A DNA stretch of 64,000 nucleotides from Boswellia sacra (GCA_013180625.2 SNVD02012892.1:496001-560000), one strand, 5' to 3'. Counted from the stretch's first letter, positions 44,568-55,385 are shown. The notes: generated by a model not told the origin, from the sequence alone. Program-made: numbers and translations.

Positions 44568-47500
44568 ATGGCAGGCTCTGCCAGACATGATTATGTAGAT
44601 GGTGATGGAGGTTCAGATACTGAAACTTTAGAAAACTTTGATGAACATGAAGGCACGGACGATGGGCTGTTACCTTGCTACAATTCGCACAATGTTGTAT
44701 ATGATGACTTGAATTTAATGATACCATCAGTGGAACGTTTAACTGCAGAAAACTCAGAAAGTTTTGAACCATATACAGGAATGACCTTTCCATCTTTAGA
44801 TGATGCAAGGGACTTCTATTATGAATATGCCAAGCGTACAGGTTTCACCATTCGAACAAATCGAATACGACACTCGCTAAAGAATATGGCTATTATTGGC
44901 CGGGACTTTGTCTGTTCTAGGGAAGGTTTTCGTGCCGCAAAACATACACTTAGGAAGGACAGGGTCCTTCCTCCACGACCAATTACAAGAGAAGGTTGTA
45001 AAGCGATGATTAGGTTGGCAGCAAGAGATGGAGGTAAATGGGTTGTTACCAAATTTGTTCGAGAGCACAACCACAAACTCATGGTTCATTGTAAATTTCC
45101 TGGGGAGCTGCCAATTGTAAATATACTCAGTGAGGTATGTCTATTTTAGGTTTTTATGGTTTACTTTTTAATGCTGCTGGTGTCTGAGTCTGAATTTTAA
45201 ATTGAATGCCAAGGTTACTTGTAGTGCTACACATAATTTTTCAGAAAATCCCTTGGAGCTCTGGTTTCTAAAATTTTGACGGTAACTGAATTCTTAAATT
45301 CTATGGTTGACGCTGCTCAATCTGTCATTGGATTTTGCTGCAACCATATAGAATTCCTTGTGTGTTGTTTTTGTCTATTTTTGTAGAAATTCTACATTTA
45401 ATGATCTGATTTTTAGGAATCAGTGTTCTGATTTTTAGGAATCAATGTTATGATTTTTAGGAATTAAATGTTATGATTTTTAGGAATTAATTTTCTGATT
45501 TTCAGGAATTAATTAGCTGAAATAAACAGATTTGGTCAAGGACTAAATCTGGTTAATTAGCTATCTTTATTATATATCCCTTGATCAAAGGGATTATTAT
45601 TTTCTTTCCTTATTTATGGGAGATTTTCTCCTATAAATTTCCTTGTTCCTTGTACTGGAAATTGATTCAGAAATAAAATTAATACATTTTTCTTTTCCCT
45701 AATTATCTATATGGTATCAGAGCGGGAAATCTGATTTCTTCTCCCAAAAATGGTGAAATCTGGGGCTGCCATGACAGGAGATAATCCTGAATCTCCAACT
45801 TCCGGCCAGTCCCATGAGACACCTCACTCTTTCTCCACCACTCTTTCCGGTGGTGATATTTCTTCTCTTCATATCACAGCCCACAAGTTGGATGGAAAAA
45901 ACTATCTACAGTGGGCACAATTTGTCAAAATTGTTATCTGTGGTCGGGGCAAACTTGGTTACATCACAGGTGAGCTTACTGCTCCCTCCCCAAATAGTCC
46001 CATCTATAATACTTGGATGGCTGAAAATTCTATTGTTCTCGTATGGCTTATCAACTCCATGGAGCCCAAGATTAGTCGTCGCTATTTGTTCTTTAAAACG
46101 GCTAAAGAAGTCTGGGATGCAGCCCGCAGAATGTATTCAAATCTTGGCAATGCTTCCCAAATATTTGAACTCCGGTTAAAACTAAAAGCTTTAAAGCAAG
46201 GTACAAGTTCAGTTACTCAGTATTTTTCTGATCTCCAAGATTTATGGCAAGAACTTGACCTATTCAATGATGATGACTCATGTTGTGCTGAGTGTATTGT
46301 TAAACAACGGCGCAAGCTTGAAAATGAACGGGTGTTTGATTTTCTGGCCGGGCTAAATCGGAATCTTGATGAAGTTCGTGGTCGTGTGGTAGCTCGAGAT
46401 CCTTTTCCTTCAACAGAGGAGGCATTTGCTGAAGTACGACGTGAAGAGGGACGTCGTAAGGTGATGTTATCTGATGATCCTTCTCCTCTCACCTCTAACT
46501 CAGAAGGATCTGCCCTGGTGTCCAAGAATTTTACTTCGAATGGGAAATCCAATCATGATCCACGCATGAACAAGCGAGGAGAACGACCTTGGTGTGATCA
46601 CTGCAATCGACCTGGTCATACCCGTGAGAAGTGTTGGAAACTCCATGGCAAACCTCTAGATTGGAAGCCAAAGGGAGCAGCAGAAAGTCGTGGTTTTACC
46701 TCAGTCAGAGAAACGCCACAACAGACACCTGAGACAAATCTGTTTAGCAAAGAACAGTTAGAACTGCTTAAAAAAATGTTCAATTCCTCTTCAATAGCAC
46801 CACAGTCCTCTCAACATGATCCTATTGCGAGCACAAGTTTGGTGGCGCAAAGAGGTAATCCTGTAGTAGCTTTTAAATCACATATGGAAACCTCAACTTA
46901 TTGGATAATAGACTCTGGTGCGTCGGATCACATGACTGGTAATGCTTCACTTTTTCATACATACAAACCCTATTCAGGAGACTTTATGGTGAGAATAGCT
47001 GATGGGTCTCTATCCAAGGTGGAAGGAATGGGTTCAGTGGTCATTTCCGATAATCTAACCCTAAAATCTGTCTTGTTGGTTCCCAAATTATCTTGCAGCC
47101 TATTGTCTATTAGTAAACTTACAAGGGATATGAACTGTGTTACTAAATTTTTCTCTACTCATTGTGAATTTCAGGACTTGGAATCGGGGAGGACGATTGG
47201 CAATGCTAAGGAGTGTGGTGGATTCTATCTTCTCAAGACTCATAGTAATCCTGATGAACAAACTCTATCTGCTAGTAGTGTCATTTCCTGGTTTGTCCAA
47301 TAACGAAAATGCTATTATGTTGTGGCATTATAGATTAGGACATCCTAATTTTATTTATCTGAAAAAGTTGTTTCCCAGTTTATTCAATGATAAAACCATC
47401 AAACACTTTCAATGTGAGGCATGTCAAATTTCAAAACATGTGAGAAACAATTATCCAATCCAAGGTTATAAAACATCTCATCCTTTTTCAATCATTCATA

Positions 47501-50500
47501 GTGATATTTGGGGACCTTCTCGGGTTAATAACATTTCTGGATTTAAGTGGTTTATCTCTTTCATTGATGATCATACAAGAGTGACATGGGTGTATTTAAT
47601 GAGACAAAAATCAGATGCAGGTATCATCTTGAAAAGTTTCTTTAGTATGGTCCAAAATCAGTTTCAAGCTAAAATCAATATCTTTAGGACTGACAATGCC
47701 ACAGATTATTTCAATTCAATCCTGAAAGATTATTTTTCAACCCACGGAATAATCCACCAGAGTTCTTGCGTGAATACACCCCAACAAAATGGGGTTGCAG
47801 AACGGAAGAACAGACACCTCTTGGAGGTGGCCCGATCCATTATGTACACCATGAATGTCCTAAGTTATTTTTGGGGGGAGGCCGTCCTCACAGCTACATA
47901 TCTCATCAATAGAATGCCATCTAGAGTCATTCGTTTTCAAACACCATGGCAAACACTTTACCAATCCTATCCTCAGCTTCGAATATTCTCCATCCTTCCA
48001 CTAAAAATATTCGGGTGCACTGCTTTTGTCCATAACCACCAACCTAACCCTAGCAAACTTGATCCTAGAGCCATAAAATGTTTGTTTCTAGGATATTCCT
48101 CCACTCAAAAAGGGTATAAATGTTACTCTCCTGTTACCAAGAAAACCTATATCACTATGGATGTAACTTTCTTTGAGAATCAACCCTATTATCATAAAAC
48201 CCACATTCAGGGGGAGAACTCAAACACAAATGAATGTGGTTTTTGGCTGCCTAATGTCACAATACCCGAGCCTGCCTTTACTCCTGCCACTAATGTTCCA
48301 ACGGTTAATCCGAGCCTACAAAATGAGTTGGAAACTGAGTCCCCTTCAAAAAAGGCATCCTACGGACCATATAGACCTTCATCTGAGCCTACCCTGCCTA
48401 TTCTCACACCAGAAAATTTAGAAATGTTTCCCAATACACTCACTCCAGAAACCCACAATACTACCGACAAAGAGTTACGTGTTTATTCAAGGAGGAAAAA
48501 GGTCCTAGAAGAGGAGTCCCCAACATTTTCTGAGCAAACTCAAGAGTCCAATCTGACTAATCCAAGTTCAGAACTTTCAGGTAACACAACTCATAACTTT
48601 CACACTGATAATGACTTAGGCATCCCTATTGCATTAAGGAAAGGAGTAAGATCCTGCACCCAACATCCTATACATTGGTTTGTTTCATATAAGGGATTGT
48701 CCTCTCAATATCGTGCCTTTGTTACTAATATGTCTACTGCTGAAATACCTAGAAATGTTCAAGAAGCTCTAGGTAAGCTTGAGTGGAGGGCAGCTATTGA
48801 AGAAGAGATTAGAGCCCTTACGAAGAATGGCACATGGGAACTCTCTGAATTACCACAAGGAAAACGACCAGTGGGATGTAAATGGGTCTTCAACGTCAAA
48901 TACAAACCAGATGGAAGTATAGATCGGTATAAAGCCAGATTGGTAGCAAAAGGATTTACTCAAACTTACGGTATTGACTACCAAGAAACCTTCTCCCCGG
49001 TTGCTAAGTTAAATACCGTTCGTGTTCTACTCTCACTAGCTGCTAATCTTGACTGGCCCCTGCATCAAATGGATGTCAAGAATGCATTTTTAAATGGAGA
49101 CCTAGAGGAAGAAGTATATATGGAGATTCCACCTGGATTTGAGACCAAGAACAACGTCCACAAAGTGTGCAAACTTCAAAAATCACTTTATGGACTTAAA
49201 CAATCACCAAGGGCTTGGTTTGACAGATTCATAAGAGCAGTCAAGCAACATGGGTACATACAGGCGCAAGCCGATCATACCATGTTTGTCAAACACTCGA
49301 CAAATGGGAGGATTTCTATTCTTATTGTGTATGTGGATGATATAATTATCACCGGAGATTTTCATGAAGAAATTGAGAATCTAAAGAAGGGACTCGCTAA
49401 AGAATTTGAAATTAAAGACCTAGGATATCTCAAATATTTTCTAGGAATGGAGGTCGCTAGATCAAAAGCAGGGATTGTTGTTTCTCAACGAAAGTATGTC
49501 TTGGACCTACTCAAGGAGACAGGTATGTTAGGGTGTAAGCCAGCTGACACGCCTATGGAACCTGGTTACAAAGCATGCTTAGAAGAAGAGAGTTTACCCA
49601 TTGACAAAGGAGGGTACCAACGCCTAGTGGGGAAACTCATTTACCTCTCCCATACTAGACCTGACATTGGATTCGCCGTTAGCTTTGTAAGTCAGTTTAT
49701 GAATGATCCGAAAGAAGTTCACCAAGAGGCAGTAAATAGAATTCTTAGATATCTCAAAATGTCACCGGGAAAAGGGTTGTTTTTTAAGAGAAATACCACC
49801 AAAAAGATTGAGGTTTTCACTGATGCTGATTGGGCTGGAAGCATAACTGATAGAAGATCTACAACTGGCTATTGTACCTACGTTTGGGGAAATTTAGTCA
49901 CATGGAGGAGTAAAAAACAGACAGTGGTAGCAAGAAGTAGTGCTGAAGCAGAATTTCGAGCCTTAGCACAAGGAATCTGCGAAGGAATGTGGCTGAAGAG
50001 AATACTTGAAGAATTGAGAGTTACAAACACTTCAATGAAGGTATTTTGTGATAACATGGCTGCAATAAGTATTGCTAAAAATCCAGTCCATCACGACAGA
50101 ACTAAGCATGTGGAGCTGGATCGGCATTTTATCAAGGAGAAGATTGAGGGTGGCATACTTAGTCTCAGCCATACTCCAACCAATCTTCAAATAGCTGATG
50201 TTCTTACAAAAGGTCTTCCAAGAATTAAATTCGAACTACTGATATCCAAGCTGGGAATGATTGACATTTACTCCCCAGCTTGAGGGGGAGTGTAGAAATT
50301 CTACATTTAATGATCTGATTTTTAGGAATCAGTGTTCTGATTTTTAGGAATCAATGTTATGATTTTTAGGAATTAAATGTTCTGATTTTTAGGAATTAAT
50401 TTTCTGATTTTCAGGAATTAATTAGCTGAAATAAACAGATTTAGTCAAGGACTAAATCTGGTTAATTAGCTATCTTTATTATATATCCCTTGATCAAAAG

Positions 50501-51436
50501 GATTATTATTTTCTTTCCTTATTTATGGGAGATTTTCTCCTATAAATTTCCTTGTTCCTTGTACTGTAAATTGATTCAGAAATAAAGTTAATACATTTTT
50601 CTTTTCCCTAATTATCTATAATTTTCAATCATGATTAAGCTTATCCATGCTTATGATTTTTATTATTATTATTATTATATCATTTAGTTTGAAATGTAGA
50701 ACAGAGGGTGGAAAATGTTGAACTTCAAAATAAATTGGAGTATTTTTAACAAATATTCTTAGTAAATACTTCTGTCAATGGTTTCATATTGTTCCTTGCT
50801 TGCTTCTCTTGAGAGGCATAAGCGTTACTAACTATAAAGGCATCTCACAAGTTTTGAGTCATTATAACCCAACTCTCTTTATTGTTGGTATACTTCTTTA
50901 GTTTTCTTTTAGTCTCATTGGGAACTGTTGTTGGACCTGGAATGATAGGTTAGTTTATTCAGTTTTGTTTTGATAATAAGTGGATTTCTGTTCCATTACA
51001 CTTTTATCAGAATATAACTTTTCATTAATATGCGTATATATATATACACGCATATTCATGAAAAGTTATATTATATATATATTGCATCTTTATAACCTAT
51101 TGCCTAGGTAACATGTATGAAGCCAATTCGCTGATGTCTTCCAATCTTTGGTGGCAGAAGTTACCAATAACAGCTTTATGCAATCAATCAGTCACTAGTT
51201 TAGTCTTATAGTTATTGCTTCTAAAATGATTGTTATCATGAAACATGCAGGAAGAGAAAGATAAGAAAATCCTGGATCTGTACAACGAACTACAGCATGA
51301 AAGAGAACGGTCTGCAGCAGTCCAACAGCAGCTACACATGGTTCTGAAAGATCTCGAAGAACATGCTGAGTTTATGTCTATAAGAGTTGAAGACATCTTC
51401 AGCAACTTGAAAGAAATTGAACTTGATGATCTGTAG
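44568..51436 (+). CDS. Short FAR1-domain protein (FAR1-related), Copia in intron
   Basis: Coding exons 44568-45134 and 51251-51436 join in phase 0 (GAG|GTATGT ... GCAG|GAA) to give 250 aa. Residues 1-66 are acidic. Residues about 79-172 form a FAR1 DNA-binding domain with SLDDARDFYYEYAKRTGF, the zinc-ligand candidates Cys116, Cys144, His167 and His169, and the ending WVVTKFVREHNHKL. The second exon encodes a predicted coiled coil with NELQHERERSAAVQQQLHMV. The MULE-derived transposase core and SWIM finger of full-length FHY3/FAR1 proteins are absent, as in the short FAR1-only family members. Those are nuclear regulators, some of which modulate FHY3/FAR1 output; that is inference for this one. 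The start was chosen as the ATG seven bases after the acceptor at 44560. The 6.1-kb second intron holds a 5.24-kb Copia element in sense orientation. Confidence 0.85.
45382..45711 (+). repeat. 5' LTR of the young Copia
   Basis: The LTR starts TGTAGAAATTCTACA and ends ATTATCTATA. It contains five successive copies of a CTGATTTTTAGGAAT-like 20-23-bp unit (about 45405-45510), which could act as promoter or enhancer repeats. A TATAAATTTCC stretch near 45633 is a TATA candidate. Confidence 0.95.
45712..45726 (+). other. Copia primer-binding site
   Basis: TGGTATCAGAGCGGG directly follows the LTR and matches the initiator tRNA-Met 3' end complement common to plant Copia elements. Confidence 0.9.
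45750..47303 (+). CDS. Copia Gag-protease ORF
   Basis: The 517-codon frame begins 38 bases after the LTR. It has a retrotransposon Gag core near residues 40-215 (LDGKNYLQWAQFVK, NTWMAENSIVLVWLINSMEP, LQDLWQELD, FDFLAGLN). A CCHC zinc knuckle with CDHCNRPGHTREKCW lies near residue 280. An aspartic protease motif, IDSGASDHMTG, lies near residue 390. Gag packages the RNA, and protease processes the polyprotein. The frame ends where the integrase domain should begin. The downstream ORF continues in another frame and overlaps by 167 bases, whereas Copia elements usually have one uninterrupted polyprotein. Confidence 0.93.
   Translation: MVKSGAAMTGDNPESPTSGQSHETPHSFSTTLSGGDISSLHITAHKLDGKNYLQWAQFVKIVICGRGKLGYITGELTAPSPNSPIYNTWMAENSIVLVWLINSMEPKISRRYLFFKTAKEVWDAARRMYSNLGNASQIFELRLKLKALKQGTSSVTQYFSDLQDLWQELDLFNDDDSCCAECIVKQRRKLENERVFDFLAGLNRNLDEVRGRVVARDPFPSTEEAFAEVRREEGRRKVMLSDDPSPLTSNSEGSALVSKNFTSNGKSNHDPRMNKRGERPWCDHCNRPGHTREKCWKLHGKPLDWKPKGAAESRGFTSVRETPQQTPETNLFSKEQLELLKKMFNSSSIAPQSSQHDPIASTSLVAQRGNPVVAFKSHMETSTYWIIDSGASDHMTGNASLFHTYKPYSGDFMVRIADGSLSKVEGMGSVVISDNLTLKSVLLVPKLSCSLLSISKLTRDMNCVTKFFSTHCEFQDLESGRTIGNAKECGGFYLLKTHSNPDEQTLSASSVISWFVQ
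47137..50283 (+). CDS. Copia integrase-reverse transcriptase-RNase H ORF
   Basis: The 1048-codon frame first shows genuine element sequence from about 47290. Integrase has an HHCC zinc region (HYRLGHPN ... CEACQISKH) and the catalytic words HSDIWGP, RTDNATDYF and GVAERKNRHLLE. The usual TDNG reads TDNA here, but the aspartate is kept. Reverse transcriptase follows with GCKWVFNVKYKPDGS, ARLVAKGFTQ, QMDVKNAFLNGDL and the catalytic YVDDIIITG. RNase H has FTDADWAGS, RSSAEAEFRAL and FCDNMAAISIAKNPVHHDRT. The stop lies eight bases before the polypurine tract ends. There are no internal stops, so only the frame junction with Gag-protease looks damaged. Confidence 0.93.
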   Translation: MLLNFSLLIVNFRTWNRGGRLAMLRSVVDSIFSRLIVILMNKLYLLVVSFPGLSNNENAIMLWHYRLGHPNFIYLKKLFPSLFNDKTIKHFQCEACQISKHVRNNYPIQGYKTSHPFSIIHSDIWGPSRVNNISGFKWFISFIDDHTRVTWVYLMRQKSDAGIILKSFFSMVQNQFQAKINIFRTDNATDYFNSILKDYFSTHGIIHQSSCVNTPQQNGVAERKNRHLLEVARSIMYTMNVLSYFWGEAVLTATYLINRMPSRVIRFQTPWQTLYQSYPQLRIFSILPLKIFGCTAFVHNHQPNPSKLDPRAIKCLFLGYSSTQKGYKCYSPVTKKTYITMDVTFFENQPYYHKTHIQGENSNTNECGFWLPNVTIPEPAFTPATNVPTVNPSLQNELETESPSKKASYGPYRPSSEPTLPILTPENLEMFPNTLTPETHNTTDKELRVYSRRKKVLEEESPTFSEQTQESNLTNPSSELSGNTTHNFHTDNDLGIPIALRKGVRSCTQHPIHWFVSYKGLSSQYRAFVTNMSTAEIPRNVQEALGKLEWRAAIEEEIRALTKNGTWELSELPQGKRPVGCKWVFNVKYKPDGSIDRYKARLVAKGFTQTYGIDYQETFSPVAKLNTVRVLLSLAANLDWPLHQMDVKNAFLNGDLEEEVYMEIPPGFETKNNVHKVCKLQKSLYGLKQSPRAWFDRFIRAVKQHGYIQAQADHTMFVKHSTNGRISILIVYVDDIIITGDFHEEIENLKKGLAKEFEIKDLGYLKYFLGMEVARSKAGIVVSQRKYVLDLLKETGMLGCKPADTPMEPGYKACLEEESLPIDKGGYQRLVGKLIYLSHTRPDIGFAVSFVSQFMNDPKEVHQEAVNRILRYLKMSPGKGLFFKRNTTKKIEVFTDADWAGSITDRRSTTGYCTYVWGNLVTWRSKKQTVVARSSAEAEFRALAQGICEGMWLKRILEELRVTNTSMKVFCDNMAAISIAKNPVHHDRTKHVELDRHFIKEKIEGGILSLSHTPTNLQIADVLTKGLPRIKFELLISKLGMIDIYSPA
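50278..50290 (+). other. Copia polypurine tract
   Basis: GCTTGAGGGGGAG lies immediately before the 3' LTR. Confidence 0.85.
50291..50620 (+). repeat. 3' LTR of the young Copia
   Basis: Same length as the 5' LTR, with five substitutions by eye (for example GTTATG versus GTTCTG in the fourth internal unit). Confidence 0.95.
50626..51250 (+). other. Remaining intron sequence of the FAR1-domain gene
   Basis: AT-rich intron DNA with no gene. It contains a short inverted repeat around TATAACTTTTCATTAATATG and CATATTCATGAAAAGTTATA (about 51013-51072). It ends at the acceptor CATGCAG at 51250. Confidence 0.7.
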
Positions 51437-52209
51437 CTTCTCAGCCAAAGAACAGAAAAGCACAATATTTTATATCGGATAGGTAACTCAATAGTGATTT
51501 CTTGACTACCAAACGAGACCATCAACTTCACCTAGCCAATGTTTTCGAAAGCTGAATTCATCATTTGCCATTGGCGTGACAAATGCTACTTGGAAAACAC
51601 CACTAAAGGAAGGAAAAAAGAAGCATTTTGGGGTTTTTTATGGACTTTCCTCAATCGGTAGAGTTTCTTCTTTTTCAAGCTGATGAAGATGATTATTACG
51701 GATTCTTTGACTGTTCAACTGAGGCAATCGATGGCCTGGTGGCCAGGCTTTGGAAGTTATCCACGCTCCAGTTGATTGGAAATGCCTTTTCTTTGTCACC
51801 TGTGCAATTGTTTTCATGAGCTAACTGCATCAAGGCAAGGGAGGCTTCTTATTGTTCGTGTTCCTTTATGTAGCTATTTGAGCCACTTTTTTTTTTTGTT
51901 TTTTATTTTTGTTCCAAAATATTGGTTCGAGGAGAAATTGCTCTGCCATGTTTGACAAGATTTTAGTCACCCATTGAGTGAAGGACTCCAGCCTAAGGGT
52001 GGTATTTTTCAGATGGTAAAAATCTTGGTTTACTAGAAAAATTATCTTTGACATTGGAGTGTTGAGAAATATAAGATACTAAACCTGTGATGATTTGATT
52101 TATGGGTCATATTAACATGTGTGTATATATGTCAACATAACAAATATATTAAGTTTTAATTGTCAATTTAGGTTGTAAAAAAAATGGCTGTAATTAAGTG
52201 GTAGGTGTA
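51437..52209 (+). other. 3' region of the FAR1-domain gene and flank
   Basis: Mixed-composition DNA consistent with a 3' untranslated region for the first few hundred bases. No further gene is seen. A 63-codon frame at 51628-51819 has no domain and is probably untranslated. Confidence 0.5.
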
Positions 52210-52706
52210 ATATTTTTTTTAATTTATTTTTTCATCTCAGACGATTTTGCCAAGCAACGATTTTGCCAACCTTCTCCTCTACCGTATCCATCCTCCCATC
52301 ACCTTTCTTCGCCATGCCCAAGTAAATGCTTTGATACCAATTTGTTATATCTGTGTTTCTCACACACACACTCTCATAGCAACAAGCACACAAGATAGGA
52401 AATTGAGTAGAAATTTATAGTAGAGTCAGTAGGTAGAAGAACTGCAGAAAAATTTATATAAATCCGAAAAGGTAGCAGACTGTTCAAGAGGTCTATCAGC
52501 CCTCCTTTAGAAAAACTGTAATAATTTTCACACAATGGCTGAATATCCTCCTCTCCCCTTACACACACACACTCTCTCTCTCTAATTCTCTAACTAACTA
52601 TGCACTTTTCCCAAGGCTTGGATAACTAATTCTCTAACTAACTATGCACTTTTCCCTAGGTTTGGATAACTAAGTCTCCGCAGGCCATTCATCAACACAG
52701 CAAAAC
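52210..52706 (-). mobile_element. Truncated Copia 5' end: LTR plus primer-binding site
   Basis: On the minus strand an LTR-like block ends at 52343. After three bases it is followed by TTGGTATCAAAGCA, a good tRNA-Met-type primer-binding site (plus-strand TGCTTTGATACCAA at 52328-52341). About 120 bases of leader follow before similarity to anything recognisable ends. The far LTR boundary near 52706 is a guess. The LTR contains a CA/CT-rich microsatellite and a 45-bp tandem repeat. Confidence 0.55.
52580..52674. repeat. Tandem repeat, two units of about 46 bp
   Basis: TAATTCTCTAACTAACTATGC followed by ACTTTTCCC and GGATAAC occurs twice in succession, directly after a (CA)n(CT)n run. Confidence 0.85.
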
Positions 52707-53315
52707 AGAAAATAAAATGGGTTCACATTTTTGCCCATTGATCCCGCAATTCACATTTTTGCCCTTCGTTGCTCATTACATTGGTGGCGTCTAGCGTTCG
52801 TGAATCTATTAGGAGGTATATCACATTCATTCAGTGTAAGCTCACTTATCCTTGGCACGATCCAAATGCTTGACTTCTCGAAACAAAAAAGTGGTTTATG
52901 CTTATCTTGGAAGATTAGTAGCTGAACCCGAAACAATTAAGGGTCTTAACATCTTATGCTCATGAAAGACTTTTAGCATTGCCTGAATGATTATTGATTT
53001 GCAAACTTTTGTCAGCTGTATAATTTCATTGTCATTTCAAATCCTGTTTTTAAAGAATAAAGCTGTCAATTTGTTAAATGTTACATTAACATTACATTTC
53101 CGTGTTAAAATGTTGGCATTTATATTTTCTTGGTCATACTGTTTTTATCTATCAAGTTGCCATCCTTGTGTTTGTGTCTTGAAAGGTAGGCATGTTAGTA
53201 ACATGATTAATAACTCAAAAACTTTTAATACTCATTTGAATTCAAGAGGGAATCTAAAGTTATGAGACCTGTAATGAGTTTTAGCAGTTCTCAATTCCCA
53301 AATCATGCAATAAGA
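52707..53315. other. Intergenic DNA, no gene seen
   Basis: Short frames only. The end of this stretch (about 53250-53300, AATGAGTTTTAGCA) resembles sequence near 41380-41400 in the flank of the FAR1-domain gene. Confidence 0.5.
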
Positions 53316-53320
53316 GGTTT

Positions 53321-53585
53321 TATTGTGAAAGATGGAAGAAATAGTGATAATTTTATTAATTATGGATGATTATAAATACATACTTAAGTGGCTATACAAA
53401 GAATTCTCTAAGATAAAGAATAGGGAAACTATTTATAGTAATCAATCAGATCCATAATTAAAGGAATCTTTTTATATTTATAATAATCAATCAGACCCAT
53501 GATTAATGGAATCCAAATATCTTTCCTCATAAAACATTGATTCCTTCCTAATAATCAGAGATTATATTAGCTGTATACTTCCACA
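53321..53585 (-). repeat. 3' LTR of the old Copia
   Basis: On the plus strand it runs from TATTGTGAAAGATGG to ATACTTCCACA. It shares blocks such as TTTATTAATTATGGATGAT and AATAATCAGAGATTATATTAG with the other LTR, at clearly lower identity than the young Copia pair. Confidence 0.85.
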
Positions 53586-53899
53586 CTTCTCTTCAAGCTG
53601 GAGAATAGATATCTTCCATTCTTAGCTCGGAAATAATCTCATGAAATGTAGGACTATTGAGTCCTTTAGTCAAAACATCTGCTAGTTGATTCCCCAAGGA
53701 CACATATGGTGTGGCCACACTCTAATTTTTCCTTGATTAAAATGTCTATCAGTTTATCTCAATGTGTTTTGTCCTATCATGTCGGAGTAGATTATGAGCA
53801 ATGTTTATTGCTGACTTCTTGTCACAATAAAGCTTCATTGGTCCTTCCTACTTAATCTTCAAATCATCTAGGATGATTTGTTACCATAGTAATTCGCAT

Positions 53900-55385
53900 A
53901 CATCTTGAGCCATTGCTCTGAACTCTGACTCCACATCAGATCTTACCACCCCATTTTGTTTCTTACTCCTCCATGTTACCAAATTCCCTCCAAGAAACAA
54001 GCAGTAGCCAAATGTGGATCTCCTATATGTGGATGATCCTCCAAAAATTTGCATCTGTGTAGGCTTCTAAAGTAAGTTGATTATTTCTTTTGAATAAGAC
54101 TCCTTTACTTGGATTGTCTTTCAAGTAATAAAGCACCTGATAGGTAGCCTGCAAGTGTGTCTCCCTTGGATCATGCATAAACTGACTTATCATACTTACT
54201 AAGTATGCTATGTCTGGTCAAGTATGAGGAAGATAGATAAGCTTCCCTGCCAATCTTTGGTACATCTCTTAGTCTATAGTTGAATCTTCCTTTGCATCCT
54301 CACATTTATGATTAGGCTCAATAGAAGTAGCTACTGGTTTATAAGCAAGCTTTCCTGTTTTCTTCAAAAAGTCTGTTATATATTTGTTTTGTGAAATAAA
54401 GATGCCCTGTCTCAAATATGCAACCTCAATTTTAAGAACATACTTCAATCTTCGAAGCTCTTTTATCTCAAATTCCTTGACTAGACATTGTTTCAAAGGT
54501 TATTTCTCTTTCTCATCATTTCCCGTCACAATTATGTCATCCACATATACCAAAAGAGTTGTCACTTCCTCTAAGTCAGAATGCTTTATAAAAAGTGTGT
54601 GATGATCTTCTTGACTCTATCTAAAACTTGTGGTTTTCATTACTCTAGCAAATCTCCCAAACCAGGTTCTAGGCAATTACTTAAGTTCATATAGAGTTTT
54701 TCACAGTCTACACACCTTATTAGTTATTTCTTTTGTTCTAAAGCGGGGTGAAATGCTCATTTATATTTCTTCTTCTAGGTCTTCATGCAAGAAGGCATTC
54801 TTCACATCATGCTGTTGAAGTTGCCAATTAAAATGAGCCAATAATGATAGCAAAATTCTCACAGTATTCATTTTTTCCACAGGAGCAAATGTCTCCTGAT
54901 AATCTACTCCATATGTTTGAGTATAGCCTTTGGTAACCAATCATGCCTTATATCTTTCTAGAGAACCATCAGCCTTGTATATCAAAGTGAAAACCCTTTT
55001 GTTATCTACCAAAATTTTCCCTTTTGGTTGATCAACAATCTCCCATGTTTTTTTTTCTTTTCAACACATCCATCTCTTTTCTCGTAGCATTCCTTCATTC
55101 TCTTTTTGATAATGCCTCATATAAAGTGTTAGGTACAGAAATAGTATTTATATTCATAATAAAGTTTCTATAAGATGGTGAAAAATGTTTAAGACACACA
55201 TAATGAGATAGTTGATATAAGGGACTTCTTGTGCATTCTGTGGTACCTCTTTTTAAAGCATTAGGCAGATCAGAATCTTTTGTATGTGAAAAGTCAGAAC
55301 CTATCATGTTTTCATTAGTAGAGCTTGGATTGGAGTCTTGGACTTGTATCGGACCAGTAACAATTATTTTCCTCGAGTGCACCTA
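53900..55385 (-). pseudogene. Old Copia reverse transcriptase and RNase H remnant
   Basis: Minus-strand pieces, in order, show a KADGSLERYKA-type segment, GVDYQETFAPV, DVKNAFLHEDLEEE, the catalytic YVDDIIVTGND and the frame 54496-54269 with KEFEIKELRRLKYVLKIEVA. RNase H remnants follow toward 53800. Numerous stops and frame changes break it. The upstream frame 55382-55095 is the linker before reverse transcriptase. It ends near 55385, close to the nested solo LTR. Confidence 0.85.

Larger units (their letters stand above)
45382..50620 (+). mobile_element. Young, nearly complete Copia retrotransposon
   Basis: The element is 5239 bp long with two 330-bp LTRs, flanked by ATTTT on both sides (45377-45381 and 50621-50625). 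The LTRs differ at five positions by my count (about 98.5% identity), which indicates recent insertion. A primer-binding site, TGGTATCAGAGC, follows the first LTR, as in tRNA-Met-primed Copia elements. A polypurine tract, TGAGGGGGAG, precedes the second. LTR tips are TG...TA, not the usual TG...CA. Gag, protease, integrase, reverse transcriptase and RNase H are all recognisable in Copia order but split into two frames. The element lies in sense orientation within the intron of the FAR1-domain gene. Confidence 0.95.

Noticed and set aside
44458..45089. Antisense frames of 70-116 codons opposite the FAR1 exon
   Set aside because: They are shadows of the well-supported FAR1-domain coding exon.
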